Assembly: GCF_019890635.1 (NCBI RefSeq)
Contig: NZ_JAIOAB010000029.1
Coordinates: 1-64,000, forward strand
Length of the DNA stretch: 64,000 bases
Direction of reading: 5' to 3'
From: Streptomyces sennicomposti
GTDB lineage: Bacteria > Actinomycetota > Actinomycetes > Streptomycetales > Streptomycetaceae
The translations under genes were made by a program, and so were the position numbers. This document shows positions 35,155 to 44,800 of the stretch, piece by piece. Below the pieces are notes generated by a model. That model ran no database searches, was not told where the DNA came from, and worked only from the letters and a program-made list of their open reading frames with translations. Each line of letters opens with the position of its first letter. The first letter of the stretch is position 1.

Positions 35155-36309
35155 TTACAGCCCGCGGCCCTGTTCGTACGCCCGCAGCTGTTCGGCGCTG
35201 ATCATGCTGGTGTCGAAGAGGCTGGTCTCGTCGAGCGCGTAGCCCGGCTGGGAGTGCTGGGGCTGCTGCGCCTGGTGGTCCTGCTGTCCGTCGTGGCTCT
35301 GCTGGGCGTGCTGGGCCTGGTTCGGGTCGTACCCGGGCTGCTGCCCGGTGTCGTAGCCCTGGTACGGGTCGCCGGCCGCCGTCCCGTAGCCGGTGGCGGC
35401 GTAGGGGTCGGGCTGCTGGGACTGCTGGTAGCCGTACGGGTCCTGCTGGGGGTCGTAGCCCTGGTAGCCGTACGGGTCGCTCTGCCCCGGCTGCTGGTAG
35501 CCGTAGGCGGGCTGGGGCTCGTACTGCGGCTGGGGCGGGGCGGCCGGGCGCTCGGGGGCCGGGGCGGCGGCGGTGCGAGGCGAGGGGGCGTCCGAGAGGT
35601 CGGCGAGGCCGGCCAGGTAGTCGGCGTCGCTGGAGTGCTGGACGGTGCTGGTGTCGTCGGCCAGCGCGCCGAGCTCGTCGGTGGCGATCCGGCCGTGCAG
35701 CTTCTGCCGGCCGCGGCCGACGGCCTCCAGGGTCTTGGCGAGGACCGCCTCGAAGGCGCCGAGCTTGGCGTCGACGTACTGGTCGGCGTCGCGCCGCAGG
35801 GTCTCCGGGTCGTGGCTGCGCTCGGGGGCGTCCTCGTCCTCGTAGCCGTTCTCGTCGAGGCCGGGGCCGGTGCCGAGCAGCTTCTCGCGGCCGCGGCCGA
35901 CCGAGCCGAGGGTCTTGGTGAGGACGACCTCGAAGTTGGCCAGCTTGGAGTCGACGTAGTCGTCGGCCTCGGCGCGGATCTCCTCGGCCTCCTGGCGGGC
36001 CTCGGCGAGGATGCGGTCGGCCTCGGCCTGGGAGCGGCGGGCGATCTCGGTGCCGGAGACCAGGGAGCCGCGCTCGGCGTGCGCGGTCTCGATGATCCGT
36101 TCGGCCTCGCGGCGGGCCTCCTCGACCATCTGTTCGCGGTCGCCGATCAGTTCCCGGGCCTGCGCGAGCGAGCCGGGCAGCGCCTGGCGGACCTCTTCGA
36201 GCAGCGCGAGCAGCTCGGCGCGGTTGACCACGCAGGACGCCGACATGGGCATGGAACGGGCGCCCGAGACCGTGGCCACGATCTCGTCGAGCTTCTTCTG
36301 CACGTCCAC
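35155..36309 (-). CDS. DivIVA-like coiled-coil cell-division protein
   Basis: 384-aa protein from GTG 36309. It opens with DVQKKLDEIVATVSGARSMPMSASCVVNRAELLALLEEV, typical of the actinobacterial DivIVA-related family beside coaD. A long coiled coil (about 50-195) contains two related blocks: ADDYVDSKLANFEVVLTKTLGSVGRGREKL and ADQYVDAKLGAFEAVLAKTLEAVGRGRQKL. The C-terminal 150 residues are a disordered Gln/Tyr/Pro/Gly tail with repeated DPYGYQ and QPGYDP motifs. It probably acts at the membrane in polar growth or division, inferred from family. Transcribed toward the DUF177 gene. Confidence 0.8.
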   Translation of the reverse strand: MDVQKKLDEIVATVSGARSMPMSASCVVNRAELLALLEEVRQALPGSLAQARELIGDREQMVEEARREAERIIETAHAERGSLVSGTEIARRSQAEADRILAEARQEAEEIRAEADDYVDSKLANFEVVLTKTLGSVGRGREKLLGTGPGLDENGYEDEDAPERSHDPETLRRDADQYVDAKLGAFEAVLAKTLEAVGRGRQKLHGRIATDELGALADDTSTVQHSSDADYLAGLADLSDAPSPRTAAAPAPERPAAPPQPQYEPQPAYGYQQPGQSDPYGYQGYDPQQDPYGYQQSQQPDPYAATGYGTAAGDPYQGYDTGQQPGYDPNQAQHAQQSHDGQQDHQAQQPQHSQPGYALDETSLFDTSMISAEQLRAYEQGRGL

Positions 36310-36408
36310 GGTGTGCTCGCCTACTCCCTACCGATGCGCTGTTCCGGACGGGACGACTGTACGACCACGGCGCGGCCGCCGGACACCGGGTGACGGCACG
36401 TCAGCGGC

Positions 36409-36888
36409 TCAGTCCTTCCTGAGCCGGGCGGACAGGGCCGCCAGGACCTGCGGGGGCACCAGGTGGGAGACGTCGCCGCCCCAGGTCGCGACCTCCTTGA
36501 CCAGGGAGGAGGACAGGAAGCTGTAGGTGGGGTTGGTGGGCACGAACAGCGTCTCGACGCCGGAGAGGCCGTTGTTCATCTGGGCCATCTGCAGCTCGTA
36601 GTCGAAGTCGCTGACGGCGCGCAGGCCCTTGACGATGGCGGGGATGTCGCGCTGCTTGCAGAAGTCGACGAGGAGGCCGTGGAAGGCCTCGACGCGGACG
36701 TTGCCGTACTCGGAGGTGACGTCGCGGATCAGCTCGATCCGCTCGTCGATCTCGAACAGGCCCTTCTTGGACTGGTTGATCATCACCGCGACGTAGACCT
36801 CGTCGTACAGACGGGAGGCGCGGGCGATGATGTCGAGGTGCCCGTTGGTGATGGGGTCGAACGACCCGGGACAGACGGCACGGCGCAC
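36409..36888 (-). CDS. coaD: Phosphopantetheine adenylyltransferase
   Basis: 159-aa enzyme of coenzyme A synthesis that converts 4'-phosphopantetheine and ATP to dephospho-CoA. GTG 36888 with a GAGGG ribosome binding site gives RRAVCPGSFDPITNGHLDII, the family N-terminus and the usual 159-aa length. An ATG at 36918 overlapping the rsmD stop would add 10 residues. The nucleotide-binding T/HxGH motif is TNGH at about 14-17, and the C-terminal SSS signature is in TYSFLSSSLVKEVA. It forms an operon with rsmD. Confidence 0.96.
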   Translation of the reverse strand: MRRAVCPGSFDPITNGHLDIIARASRLYDEVYVAVMINQSKKGLFEIDERIELIRDVTSEYGNVRVEAFHGLLVDFCKQRDIPAIVKGLRAVSDFDYELQMAQMNNGLSGVETLFVPTNPTYSFLSSSLVKEVATWGGDVSHLVPPQVLAALSARLRKD

Positions 36889-36914
36889 TTGAGTTCCCTC
36901 GCTCTCCGGTCCGG

Positions 36915-37502
36915 TCATCGTGCGTCTTCGCACGTAGAGGCGGCGCGACCGTACCAAAACGTTCCCTCGCCGTAGCGACGGGCCCGGAGTGCGTCGAAGC
37001 CCTCCGGCCACCCGAATTCACCGCCTCTGGTGCTGCGCTCCACGGTGACGAGGGCTTCCGTCGCGAGCCACCCCTGCGAGCGGAGTGTGAGCAGGATCTC
37101 CCGAAGATCGTCGTCGGTGACGGCGTAGGGCGGGTCGAGGAAGACGATGTCGTACGGCCCGGCGGGCGGCGGCGACTGGACGATCTGTTCCGCTTTGCCC
37201 GTCCGGACCTCGGCGCCGGGCAGGCCGAGGCTCTTCACGTTCTCCCGGACGATCCGCGCGGCGCGGGCGTCGGCCTCGACGAGCAGGGTGTGGCCGGCGC
37301 CGCGGGAGAGCGCCTCCAGGCCGACGGCTCCGGAGCCGGCGTACAGGTCCAGGACCCGTTCGCCGTCGAGGGGGCCGCCGAGGAGGGACTGCCAGGTGGA
37401 GAACAGGCCCTCGCGCGCGCGGTCGGAGGTGGGGCGGGTGCCGGTCCCCGGCGGGACGGCTAGGCGACGTCCGCCGGCCTTGCCGGCGATCACGCGGGTC
37501 AT
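36915..37502 (-). CDS. rsmD: 16S rRNA (guanine-N2)-methyltransferase RsmD
   Basis: 195-aa methyltransferase modifying G966 of 16S rRNA. N-terminal RVIAGKAGGRRLAVPPGTGTRPTSDRAREGLFSTW is diagnostic. SAM motif I VLDLYAGSGAVGLEALSRGA is at about 49-68, and the catalytic DPPY motif is at about 121-124 (IVFLDPPYAV). Full length. Followed by coaD, a very common pair. Confidence 0.96.
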   Translation of the reverse strand: MTRVIAGKAGGRRLAVPPGTGTRPTSDRAREGLFSTWQSLLGGPLDGERVLDLYAGSGAVGLEALSRGAGHTLLVEADARAARIVRENVKSLGLPGAEVRTGKAEQIVQSPPPAGPYDIVFLDPPYAVTDDDLREILLTLRSQGWLATEALVTVERSTRGGEFGWPEGFDALRARRYGEGTFWYGRAASTCEDAR

Positions 37503-37650
37503 CTGGGGTCCTTGGTCGTGGGCGGTGTCCCGTTCAGTGTGGCTGGTCGCGCGGCGGCCCGCGTCCCTGGGGCGGTGGCCCGCGTCCCTGGGGGACCTCT
37601 GCGGGCTCCGCCGCCCGCGCGCGGCTCCCGCGTCCTGGGGGCGGCGCCGC

Positions 37651-39873
37651 TCACCCCTTCTCCAGGTACTGCTCCTTGTCGTCGTCCAGCAGGGCGTCCA
37701 GCGCCGTGCGCAGGCCGGGCAGGCCCGTCAGCTCCGGGTCCGCGGCGACCACCGCCGTCGCCTCCTCCCGCGCCTCGGCGATGATCTCCTCGTCCTCGAT
37801 GACCGCGAGGACGCGCAGGCTGGAGCGGGCGCCGGACTGGGCCTGGCCGAGGACGTCGCCCTCCCGGCGCTGTTCGAGGTCGATGCGGGACAGCTCGAAG
37901 CCGTCGAGGGTGGCGGCCACCGCGTTCAGCCGCTGGCGGGCCGCGCTCGCCTCGGGCATCTCGGTGACCAGCAGGCACAGGCCGGGGGCGGAGCCGCGGC
38001 CGACGCGGCCGCGCAGCTGGTGCAGCTGGGAGACGCCGAAGCGGTCGGCGTCCGTGATCACCATGACGGTGGCGTTGGGGACGTTGACGCCGACCTCGAT
38101 GACGGTGGTGGCGACCAGGACGTCGGTGTCCCCGGCGGCGAAGCGGCGCATGACCGCGTCCTTGTCGTCGGGGGCCATCCGGCCGTGCAGCACCTCCACG
38201 CGCAGCCCCTGGAGAGGGCCCTTGGCGAGCTGGTCGGCGACGTCGAGGACGGCGAGCGGGGGGCGTCGGTCGGCGGTCGCGTCGGCGTCCGGGGACTTCT
38301 TGGCGGCCTTCTTCGGGTCGTCCTCCTCGTCGCCGATGCGCGGGCAGACGACGTACGCCTGGTGGCCCTTGGCGACCTCCTCGCGCACCCGCTCCCAGGC
38401 GCGGGCGAGGAAGTGCGGCTTGTCGGCGGCCGGGACGACATGGCTGGCGATGGGCGAGCGGCCGGCCGGGAGCTGGTCGAGGACCGAGGTCTCCAGGTCG
38501 CCGAAGACGGTCATCGCGACCGTGCGCGGGATGGGGGTGGCGGTCATGACCAGCAGGTGCGGGGGCTGTTTGCCCTTGCCGCGCAGGGCGTCGCGCTGTT
38601 CGACGCCGAAGCGGTGCTGTTCGTCGACGACGACCAGGCCGAGGTCGTGGAACTGGACCTTGTCCTCGATCAGCGCGTGGGTGCCGATCACGATGCCGGC
38701 CTCGCCGGTGACGAGGTCGAGCAGGGCCTGGCGGCGGGCGGCGGCGCCCATGGAGCCGGTGAGCAGCACCACCTTGGTGGCGTGCTCGGAGCCGCCGAGC
38801 ATGCCCCCTTCGGCCAGTTCGCCCATCATCTCGGTGATCGACCGGTGGTGCTGCTGGGCCAGCACCTCGGTGGGCGCGAGCATCGCGGCCTGTCCGCCCG
38901 CGTCGACGACGGCGAGCATGGCGCGCAGGGCCACCATGGTCTTCCCGGAGCCGACCTCGCCCTGGAGCAGGCGGTGCATGGGGTGGTCGGCGGCGAGGTC
39001 GGTGAAGATCTCGCGGGAGACCTTCCGCTGGCCCTCGGTGAGGGTGAAGGGGAGGCGGTCGTCGAAGGCGGCCAGCAGGCCGTCGGGGCGGGGGACGCGC
39101 GGGACGGCGGGCAGCTGGGCGTCGGCGTGGCGGCGGCGGGCCAGGGCGACCTGGAGGACGAACGCCTCGTCCCACTTCAGCCGGGCCTGGGCGTCGGCGA
39201 TGTCGGCCTTGGTGTGCGGGCGGTGGATCTTGAGCAGGGCCTCGGGCAGGGGCAGCAGGCCGCGGCCGGCGCGCAGCGCCTCGGGCAGCGGGTCCACGGC
39301 GTCCCGGGCGTCCGGCAGCACGGTCTGGACCGCCTTGGCGATCTTCCAGGACTCCATCTTGGCGGTGGCCGGGTAGAGCGGGATGAGGGCGCCGGCGAAG
39401 GACTCGACGCTCTCCCCGTCGTCGCCCTGGAGCAGTTCGTAGGCGGGGTGGGCCAGTTGGAGCTTGCGGTTGAAGACGGAGACCTTGCCCGCGAACATCG
39501 CGCGCGTGCCCGGCAGCAGGTCCTTGTGGGGCTTGTGCACGCCGTTGCCGAAGAAGACCAGCTGGAGCCGGCCGCTGCCGTCGGTGATCGTCACCTCCAG
39601 GCGCTGGCCCTTGCCGCGGGGCGCCCGGGAGGAGGCGAACGTGTGCAGCCGGGCGTCGGCGACCTGGGCGACCACCGTGACGTGCTCGTCCATGGGGAGG
39701 TCGGCCAGATGGGTGAGCCGGCCCCGCTCCTCGTACTTGCGGGGGTAGTGGTGGAGGAGATCGCCGACGGTGTGCAGGCCGAGGTGCTCGGCCATCACCT
39801 TCGCGGTGGCGGGGCCGAGCACCGACTTGAGCGGTCGACGCAGTGGTTCTTGCAGTGCGGGCACGAGATCCAT
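37651..39873 (-). CDS. recG: ATP-dependent DNA helicase RecG
   Basis: 740-aa branch-migration helicase that processes stalled forks and recombination intermediates. ATG 39873 gives MDLVPALQEPLRRPL; an ATG seven codons upstream is possible, and neither has a good ribosome binding site. An N-terminal wedge OB-fold (about 60-150: HVTVVAQVADARLHTF...) precedes the helicase domains. Walker A is GEVGSGKTMVAL (about 301-312), motif II VVDEQHRFG, motif III TATPIPRT, and motif VI QLRGRVGRG. A Lys/Asp-rich insert (EEDDPKKAAKKSPDADATADRR) sits in the second helicase lobe. Upstream, Hsp90-type genes are divergent. Confidence 0.96.
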   Translation of the reverse strand: MDLVPALQEPLRRPLKSVLGPATAKVMAEHLGLHTVGDLLHHYPRKYEERGRLTHLADLPMDEHVTVVAQVADARLHTFASSRAPRGKGQRLEVTITDGSGRLQLVFFGNGVHKPHKDLLPGTRAMFAGKVSVFNRKLQLAHPAYELLQGDDGESVESFAGALIPLYPATAKMESWKIAKAVQTVLPDARDAVDPLPEALRAGRGLLPLPEALLKIHRPHTKADIADAQARLKWDEAFVLQVALARRRHADAQLPAVPRVPRPDGLLAAFDDRLPFTLTEGQRKVSREIFTDLAADHPMHRLLQGEVGSGKTMVALRAMLAVVDAGGQAAMLAPTEVLAQQHHRSITEMMGELAEGGMLGGSEHATKVVLLTGSMGAAARRQALLDLVTGEAGIVIGTHALIEDKVQFHDLGLVVVDEQHRFGVEQRDALRGKGKQPPHLLVMTATPIPRTVAMTVFGDLETSVLDQLPAGRSPIASHVVPAADKPHFLARAWERVREEVAKGHQAYVVCPRIGDEEDDPKKAAKKSPDADATADRRPPLAVLDVADQLAKGPLQGLRVEVLHGRMAPDDKDAVMRRFAAGDTDVLVATTVIEVGVNVPNATVMVITDADRFGVSQLHQLRGRVGRGSAPGLCLLVTEMPEASAARQRLNAVAATLDGFELSRIDLEQRREGDVLGQAQSGARSSLRVLAVIEDEEIIAEAREEATAVVAADPELTGLPGLRTALDALLDDDKEQYLEKG

Positions 39874-39919
39874 TGCACACCACGCCACTGACATTGCCGT
39901 ATACGTACCTCGAAACCCC

Positions 39920-39949
39920 TGGTCAGCCGGGTGGTGTGGGCTCTAGGAT
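39920..39949 (+). promoter_or_regulatory. Candidate promoter of the Hsp90-TPR operon
   Basis: TGGTCA (39920-39925) and TAGGAT (39944-39949) with 18-base spacing, about 95 bases upstream of the Hsp90 start. No CIRCE or HAIR heat-shock operator was found around it. Confidence 0.35.
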
Positions 39950-40044
39950 GACGCGCTCACGGACCTTCCCCCGCGGTCCACCGCCCCACCGGTGCCGCCC
40001 GACCCCGCGCCGTCGGCAAGCCCCCACCCGGCGGCGCTGCGACG

Positions 40045-41877
40045 ATGGACTCCCAGACCTCACAGTCATCAGCCGAAGGCTCCCCGTCCGCCCACGCGTT
40101 CCAGGTCGACCTGCGCGGTCTGGTGGACCTGCTGTCGCACCACCTGTACTCCAGTCCCCGGGTCTATCTGCGCGAGCTGCTGCAGAACTCCGTGGACGCC
40201 GTCACCGCCCGGCGCGCCATGCAGCCGGACGCCCCTGCCCGGGTGCGGCTGGTCGCGGACGGCGGCTCGCTGCGGGTGGAGGACACCGGCATCGGCCTGA
40301 CCGAGTCCGATGTGCACGAGCTGCTGGCGACCATCGGCCGCAGCTCCAAGCGGGCCGAGGGGCTCAGTCAGGCCCGTTCGGACTTCCTCGGCCAGTTCGG
40401 CATCGGTCTGCTGGCCTGCTTCCTGGTGGCCGAGCGCATCCGGGTGGTCAGCCGCAGCGCGCGTACGCCGGGGGCGCCGCCGGTGGAGTGGACCGCGCGC
40501 GAGGACGGCTCGTACACGGTGCGGACGCTGCCCGCCGACGCCCGCCCGGAGCCCGGCACCACCGTGCACCTGACGGCGCGGGCGGGGGCCGGCGAGTGGC
40601 TGACGGAGGAGCGGGTGCTCGCGCTGGCCCGGGACTTCGGGTCGCTGCTGCCGTACGACGTGCGGGTGGGCGAGCGGGCGGTGAGCGACCTGCCGGCGCC
40701 CTGGGACCGGCCCTACCCCTCCCCCGCCGCGCGCCGGGTGGCGCTCGCCCGGCACTGCCACGAGCTGTTCGGTTTCACACCGCTGGACTCGATCGACCTG
40801 GACGTGCCGCTGGCCGGGGTGCGCGGGGTGGCGTACGTGCTGCCGGCCGCGGTCAGTCCGGCGCAGCGGGCGGGCCACCGGGTGCACCTGAAGGGCATGC
40901 TGCTGACCGAGCGGGCCGAACAGCTGCTGCCCGACTGGGCGTTCTTCGTGCGCTGCGTGCTGGACACGGACAGTCTGCGGCCCACCGCCTCGCGCGAGTC
41001 GCTGTACGAGGACGAGACGCTGGCTGCCGTGCGCGACGCGCTCGGGGAGCGGATCCGGTCGTGGCTGACCGCCCTCGCGGCCGGTGATCCGGAGCGGCTG
41101 GCGGCGTTCCTGTCGGTGCACCACCTGGGGGTGAAGTCGCTGGCCCGGCACGATCCGGAGATGCTGCGCACGATGCTGCCGTGGCTGCCGTTCGAGACGA
41201 GCGACGGGCGGCTGTCCCTGGAGGAGTTCGCGCAGCGGCACCCGGTGGTGCACTTCACGCGGACGGTGGAGGAGTACCGGCAGGTCGCGGCGATCGCCTC
41301 CGCGCAGGGCGTCGGCGTCGTCAACGGCGGCTACACCTACGACAGCGAGCTGGTCGAGGCGCTGCCGTCGGTGCGGCCGGGGACGGTGGTCGCCGAGCTG
41401 GACGCGGACACGGTGACCGCCCATCTGGACGCCGTGGACCCGGCCGAGGAACTGGCCCTGGCGGGCTTCCTGGCCGCCGCGCGGGCGCGCCTGGACCCAC
41501 TGGGCTGCGATGTGGTGCTGCGCGCCTTCCATCCGCTGTCGGTGCCCGCGCTGCACCTGGACGACCGCTCGGCGCGGCACGAGCGGGCCCGCGCGGAGGC
41601 CGAGGAGCAGGCCGACGACCTGTGGGCGGGCATCCTCGGCTCGCTGCGCGGCGGCGCCCCGCGCGCGCGGCTGGTGCTCAACCATCTCAACCCGCTGATC
41701 CGCCGAATCGGTTCTCTCGCCGACGGGGAGCTGATCGGCACGGCGACGGAGTCCCTGTACGGGCAGGCGCTGCTGATGGCGCAGCGCCCGCTGCGCCCGG
41801 CGGACTCGGCGCTGCTCAACCGCGCTTTCATCGGCCTGCTGGAGTGGGCCACCCACGGGGAGGACGGCCGCCGATGA
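40045..41877 (+). CDS. Hsp90-family (HtpG-like) GHKL ATPase
   Basis: 610-aa Hsp90-type chaperone. The N-terminal GHKL ATP site is intact: LRELLQNSVDA (42-52, with N48 and D51), EDTGIG (79-84), and the lid/G2 region FLGQFGIGLLACF (114-126). Middle-domain features include RPTASRESLYED near 312-323, the counterpart of the catalytic-loop RPTASRE-type motif. Length is close to HtpG but sequence is divergent, and the C-terminus has no MEEVD. ATG 40045 has only a weak ribosome binding site. The stop overlaps the start of the TPR-rich gene (ATGA), so the two are translationally coupled. Clients are unknown. Confidence 0.88.
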   Translation: MDSQTSQSSAEGSPSAHAFQVDLRGLVDLLSHHLYSSPRVYLRELLQNSVDAVTARRAMQPDAPARVRLVADGGSLRVEDTGIGLTESDVHELLATIGRSSKRAEGLSQARSDFLGQFGIGLLACFLVAERIRVVSRSARTPGAPPVEWTAREDGSYTVRTLPADARPEPGTTVHLTARAGAGEWLTEERVLALARDFGSLLPYDVRVGERAVSDLPAPWDRPYPSPAARRVALARHCHELFGFTPLDSIDLDVPLAGVRGVAYVLPAAVSPAQRAGHRVHLKGMLLTERAEQLLPDWAFFVRCVLDTDSLRPTASRESLYEDETLAAVRDALGERIRSWLTALAAGDPERLAAFLSVHHLGVKSLARHDPEMLRTMLPWLPFETSDGRLSLEEFAQRHPVVHFTRTVEEYRQVAAIASAQGVGVVNGGYTYDSELVEALPSVRPGTVVAELDADTVTAHLDAVDPAEELALAGFLAAARARLDPLGCDVVLRAFHPLSVPALHLDDRSARHERARAEAEEQADDLWAGILGSLRGGAPRARLVLNHLNPLIRRIGSLADGELIGTATESLYGQALLMAQRPLRPADSALLNRAFIGLLEWATHGEDGRR

Positions 41878-44800
41878 GTTCGGTCACGGATCTCGACTCG
41901 CTCAGGCGGGCGATGGCGGAGAACGGCGAGCGGCCGGAGGGACCGGCCCGCAACGCGCGCGCGGAGGAACTGCTCGCCGAGGCGGAGCGGCTGGACATAC
42001 CGCTGGCGGTGATCGAGGCGCTCGGGCACCAGCTGAAGGTCTACAACTACAGCTCCGAGAAGGACAAGATGTTCGTGCCCTTCGCGCGGCTGCTGCGCAT
42101 GTGGGACGAGCGCCCCGAGGACTTCGACGAGTACGAGGCCCACTCGCTGCACTGGGTCTTCAAGTGGATGTCGGCGGGCATGGTGGACCAGCCGCACATC
42201 CCGCTGGCCTCCATGGAGAAGTGGCTCGGCGAGATGGAGCACCGCTACCGCCTCGCCGGGTACAGCGAACGGGCGGTGCGCGGCGCGGAGTTCAGCGTGG
42301 CCGCCCATGTGGGCGACGTGGCGCGGGCGGAGCGGGCGTACGCGGCGTGGCTGGCGGCCGACCGGGACCGGATGGCCGACTGCCACGCGTGCGAGCTGCA
42401 CACGCAGGGCTGGTGGCAGGCCGAGCGCGGCCGGGACGAGGAGGCGGTGCGGCTGTGGCGGCCGGTGCTGGAGGGGGAGTTCTCCTGCGCCCACGAGCCG
42501 CACACCGTGCTCGCCTCGGCCCTGCTGCCGCTGCTGCGGCTGGGCCGGACGCAGGAGGCGCGCGCCCACCATCTGCGCGGGTTCCGGCTGGTGCGGCCGA
42601 TGGAGAGCATGCGCGCCGCGTACGCCGACCATGTGGAGTTCTGCGCGCTGACCGGGAACGAGGCGCGCGCCCTGGAGCTGCTGGCCGAGCGGCCGGCGTA
42701 CTTCACCGACGCCGGGCATCCGCGCAGCCGGCTGGACTTCCTGACGGTGGTGGCGCTGCTGATGGACCGCCTGGTGGAGCTGGGGCACGGCGGTCAGCCG
42801 GTGCCGGGCCCGGCGGGCCGGTCCTGGACGGCCGCCGAGCTGGCCGCCCACGCGCGCGGGGAGGCCGAGGCGCTGGCGGCCCGGTTCGACGCGCGCAACG
42901 GCACCTCCCACGTCGGCGAGCGGGCACGCGCGCGCATGGCGCGACGGCCGCTGCTGGAGCGGCTGCCGCTGGGCGTGCGCACGGCCCGGCCGGTCTCCGC
43001 CCGGGCCGCCGCGGCGCCGCCCGCCGCCGGGGCCGTCGCTCCCGCCGAGCCGGAGCCGGCCGGCCTGGCCGAGCTGGTGGCGCGGGCGCGGCGGCTGTCG
43101 GACACGCTGCGGCCGCACGCCATGGAGGCGTGGGCGGCGGTGGCGCGCGCCGCCGAGGGCGCGGCGGACGCCGGCCTGACCGACCGGGACCGGGCGGAGG
43201 TCGCCGAGCACGAGGCGATGAGCCTGGGGCCGCAGGGCGCGCCGCTCTTCGAGAAGGCCGCCGCGCTGTACGCGGCGGCGGGCGATCCGGGCGAAGCGCT
43301 GGCGGCACGCGCACGCGGGGCGTACGTACGGGCGCTCGCGGGCGACCCGGAGGGCGCGCTCGCCGAGGTCTCCGGACCGTACGAGGAGATCCTCGCGCTG
43401 TACGCCGAGGAGGGCACCGGGCTGCGGCAGACCGCGTCCGTGCTGATGGCGCGGGCGCGGGTCCTGATGCGGCCGGTGCACGAGGCCGACGGGCCGGTCG
43501 ATCCGCGGGTCCTCGCCGCCGCCGAGGAGGCCGCGCGGGAGGTGCTGGCGCTCGTCGGGGGCCGCACCGGCGAGGACGTACGGCTGGCCGCGCGGTCGGC
43601 GGAGGCGCGGGCGATGCTCGCCGAAGTCGCCGCGCACACCGGGGACCTGCCGGGCGCGGCGGAATCGTTCCAGCGGGCGGCCGCGGAGTACGTGGCCGCC
43701 GGGCTGCCGTGGTTCGCGGTCGAGTACGAGGCCCGGCTCGCCGCCCTGGCCCACCACCTGGGCGACGTCGCCGGGGCCGAGCGCGCGCTGCGGGCCGCCC
43801 TGGAGCACGGCGACACCGTCCTGGAGGCCCCCGGACGGGCCCGGCTGCACCTCCAGCTGACCGAGGTCCTCGGCAGCCTCGACCGGCCCGCCGAGGCGGC
43901 CGAGCACGCGCTGGAGGCCGCCCACTGGGCCGACGAGGCGGGCGAGGGCCCGGCGCTCGGCGCGTGGGCGCGCCAGCAGCTCGGCGGTCTGCTGCTGCGG
44001 CTGGGGCGGTGGGCGGAGGCCGCGGAGGTGCTGGAGTCGGCGCTCGCGGACCTGACCGCCGAGACGCACGGCGACGGGGCGGTGGTGCAGACGCAGTGGT
44101 GGCTCGGCGACGCGCTGAGCGAGCTGGGCGAGCACCGCGCGGCGGCGGAACGGCGGCTCCAGGCCGCCGAGATCGCCCGGCACTGGCCCGAACAGCAGGA
44201 CCACGCCACGCTCGCCCACCTCGCCGCGGAGTCGCTGAGCCGCGCGGGCCTGCTCACGGAGGCGGACGCCGCGTACACGCGCGCGGGCGAGCTGTGGCGG
44301 ACGGTGGGCAGCGTCCACGGGGTGGTCCGCGCCCTGCGCGCGCGTGCCTGGCTGGCGGTGCGGGGGGACTCCGGGGGCGGCTCGGAAGCGGGTGCGGGCT
44401 TGGACTCGGGTGCGGGTACGGCCGTCGGTGGGGGCGCGGGGTCGGGCTCCGAGGTCGGTGCGGGTGCAGGTTCCGGCGCGGGTGCAGGTTCCGGCGCGGG
44501 CTCGGGCTCGGGCGCCGAGGTCGGTGCGAGTGCGGGCTCGGCTGCGGGTGGTGAGGTCGGCTCGGGTGACGGGGTGGGCTCGGGCTCCGGGGCGGGTGCG
44601 AGTGTCGGGGTGCGTGCCGCGCGGGAGTTGATGGCGGACGCCGTCGCGGAGTGCCGGGCCGCGCTGCGCGGCGCCGACGACGACGAGGAGCGGTTCCGGC
44701 TCACCGACGAACTCGGGAGCAGCCACCAGCAGTTCGGCGAGCTGCTGGCCCGGTGCGCCGCCGACGAGGACGAGGCCCTTCTCGCGGCGGCCCTGTCCCA

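Noticed and set aside
39920-40044. CIRCE or HAIR heat-shock operator upstream of the Hsp90-like gene
   Set aside because: Neither inverted repeat is present; only a generic promoter-like sequence is seen.
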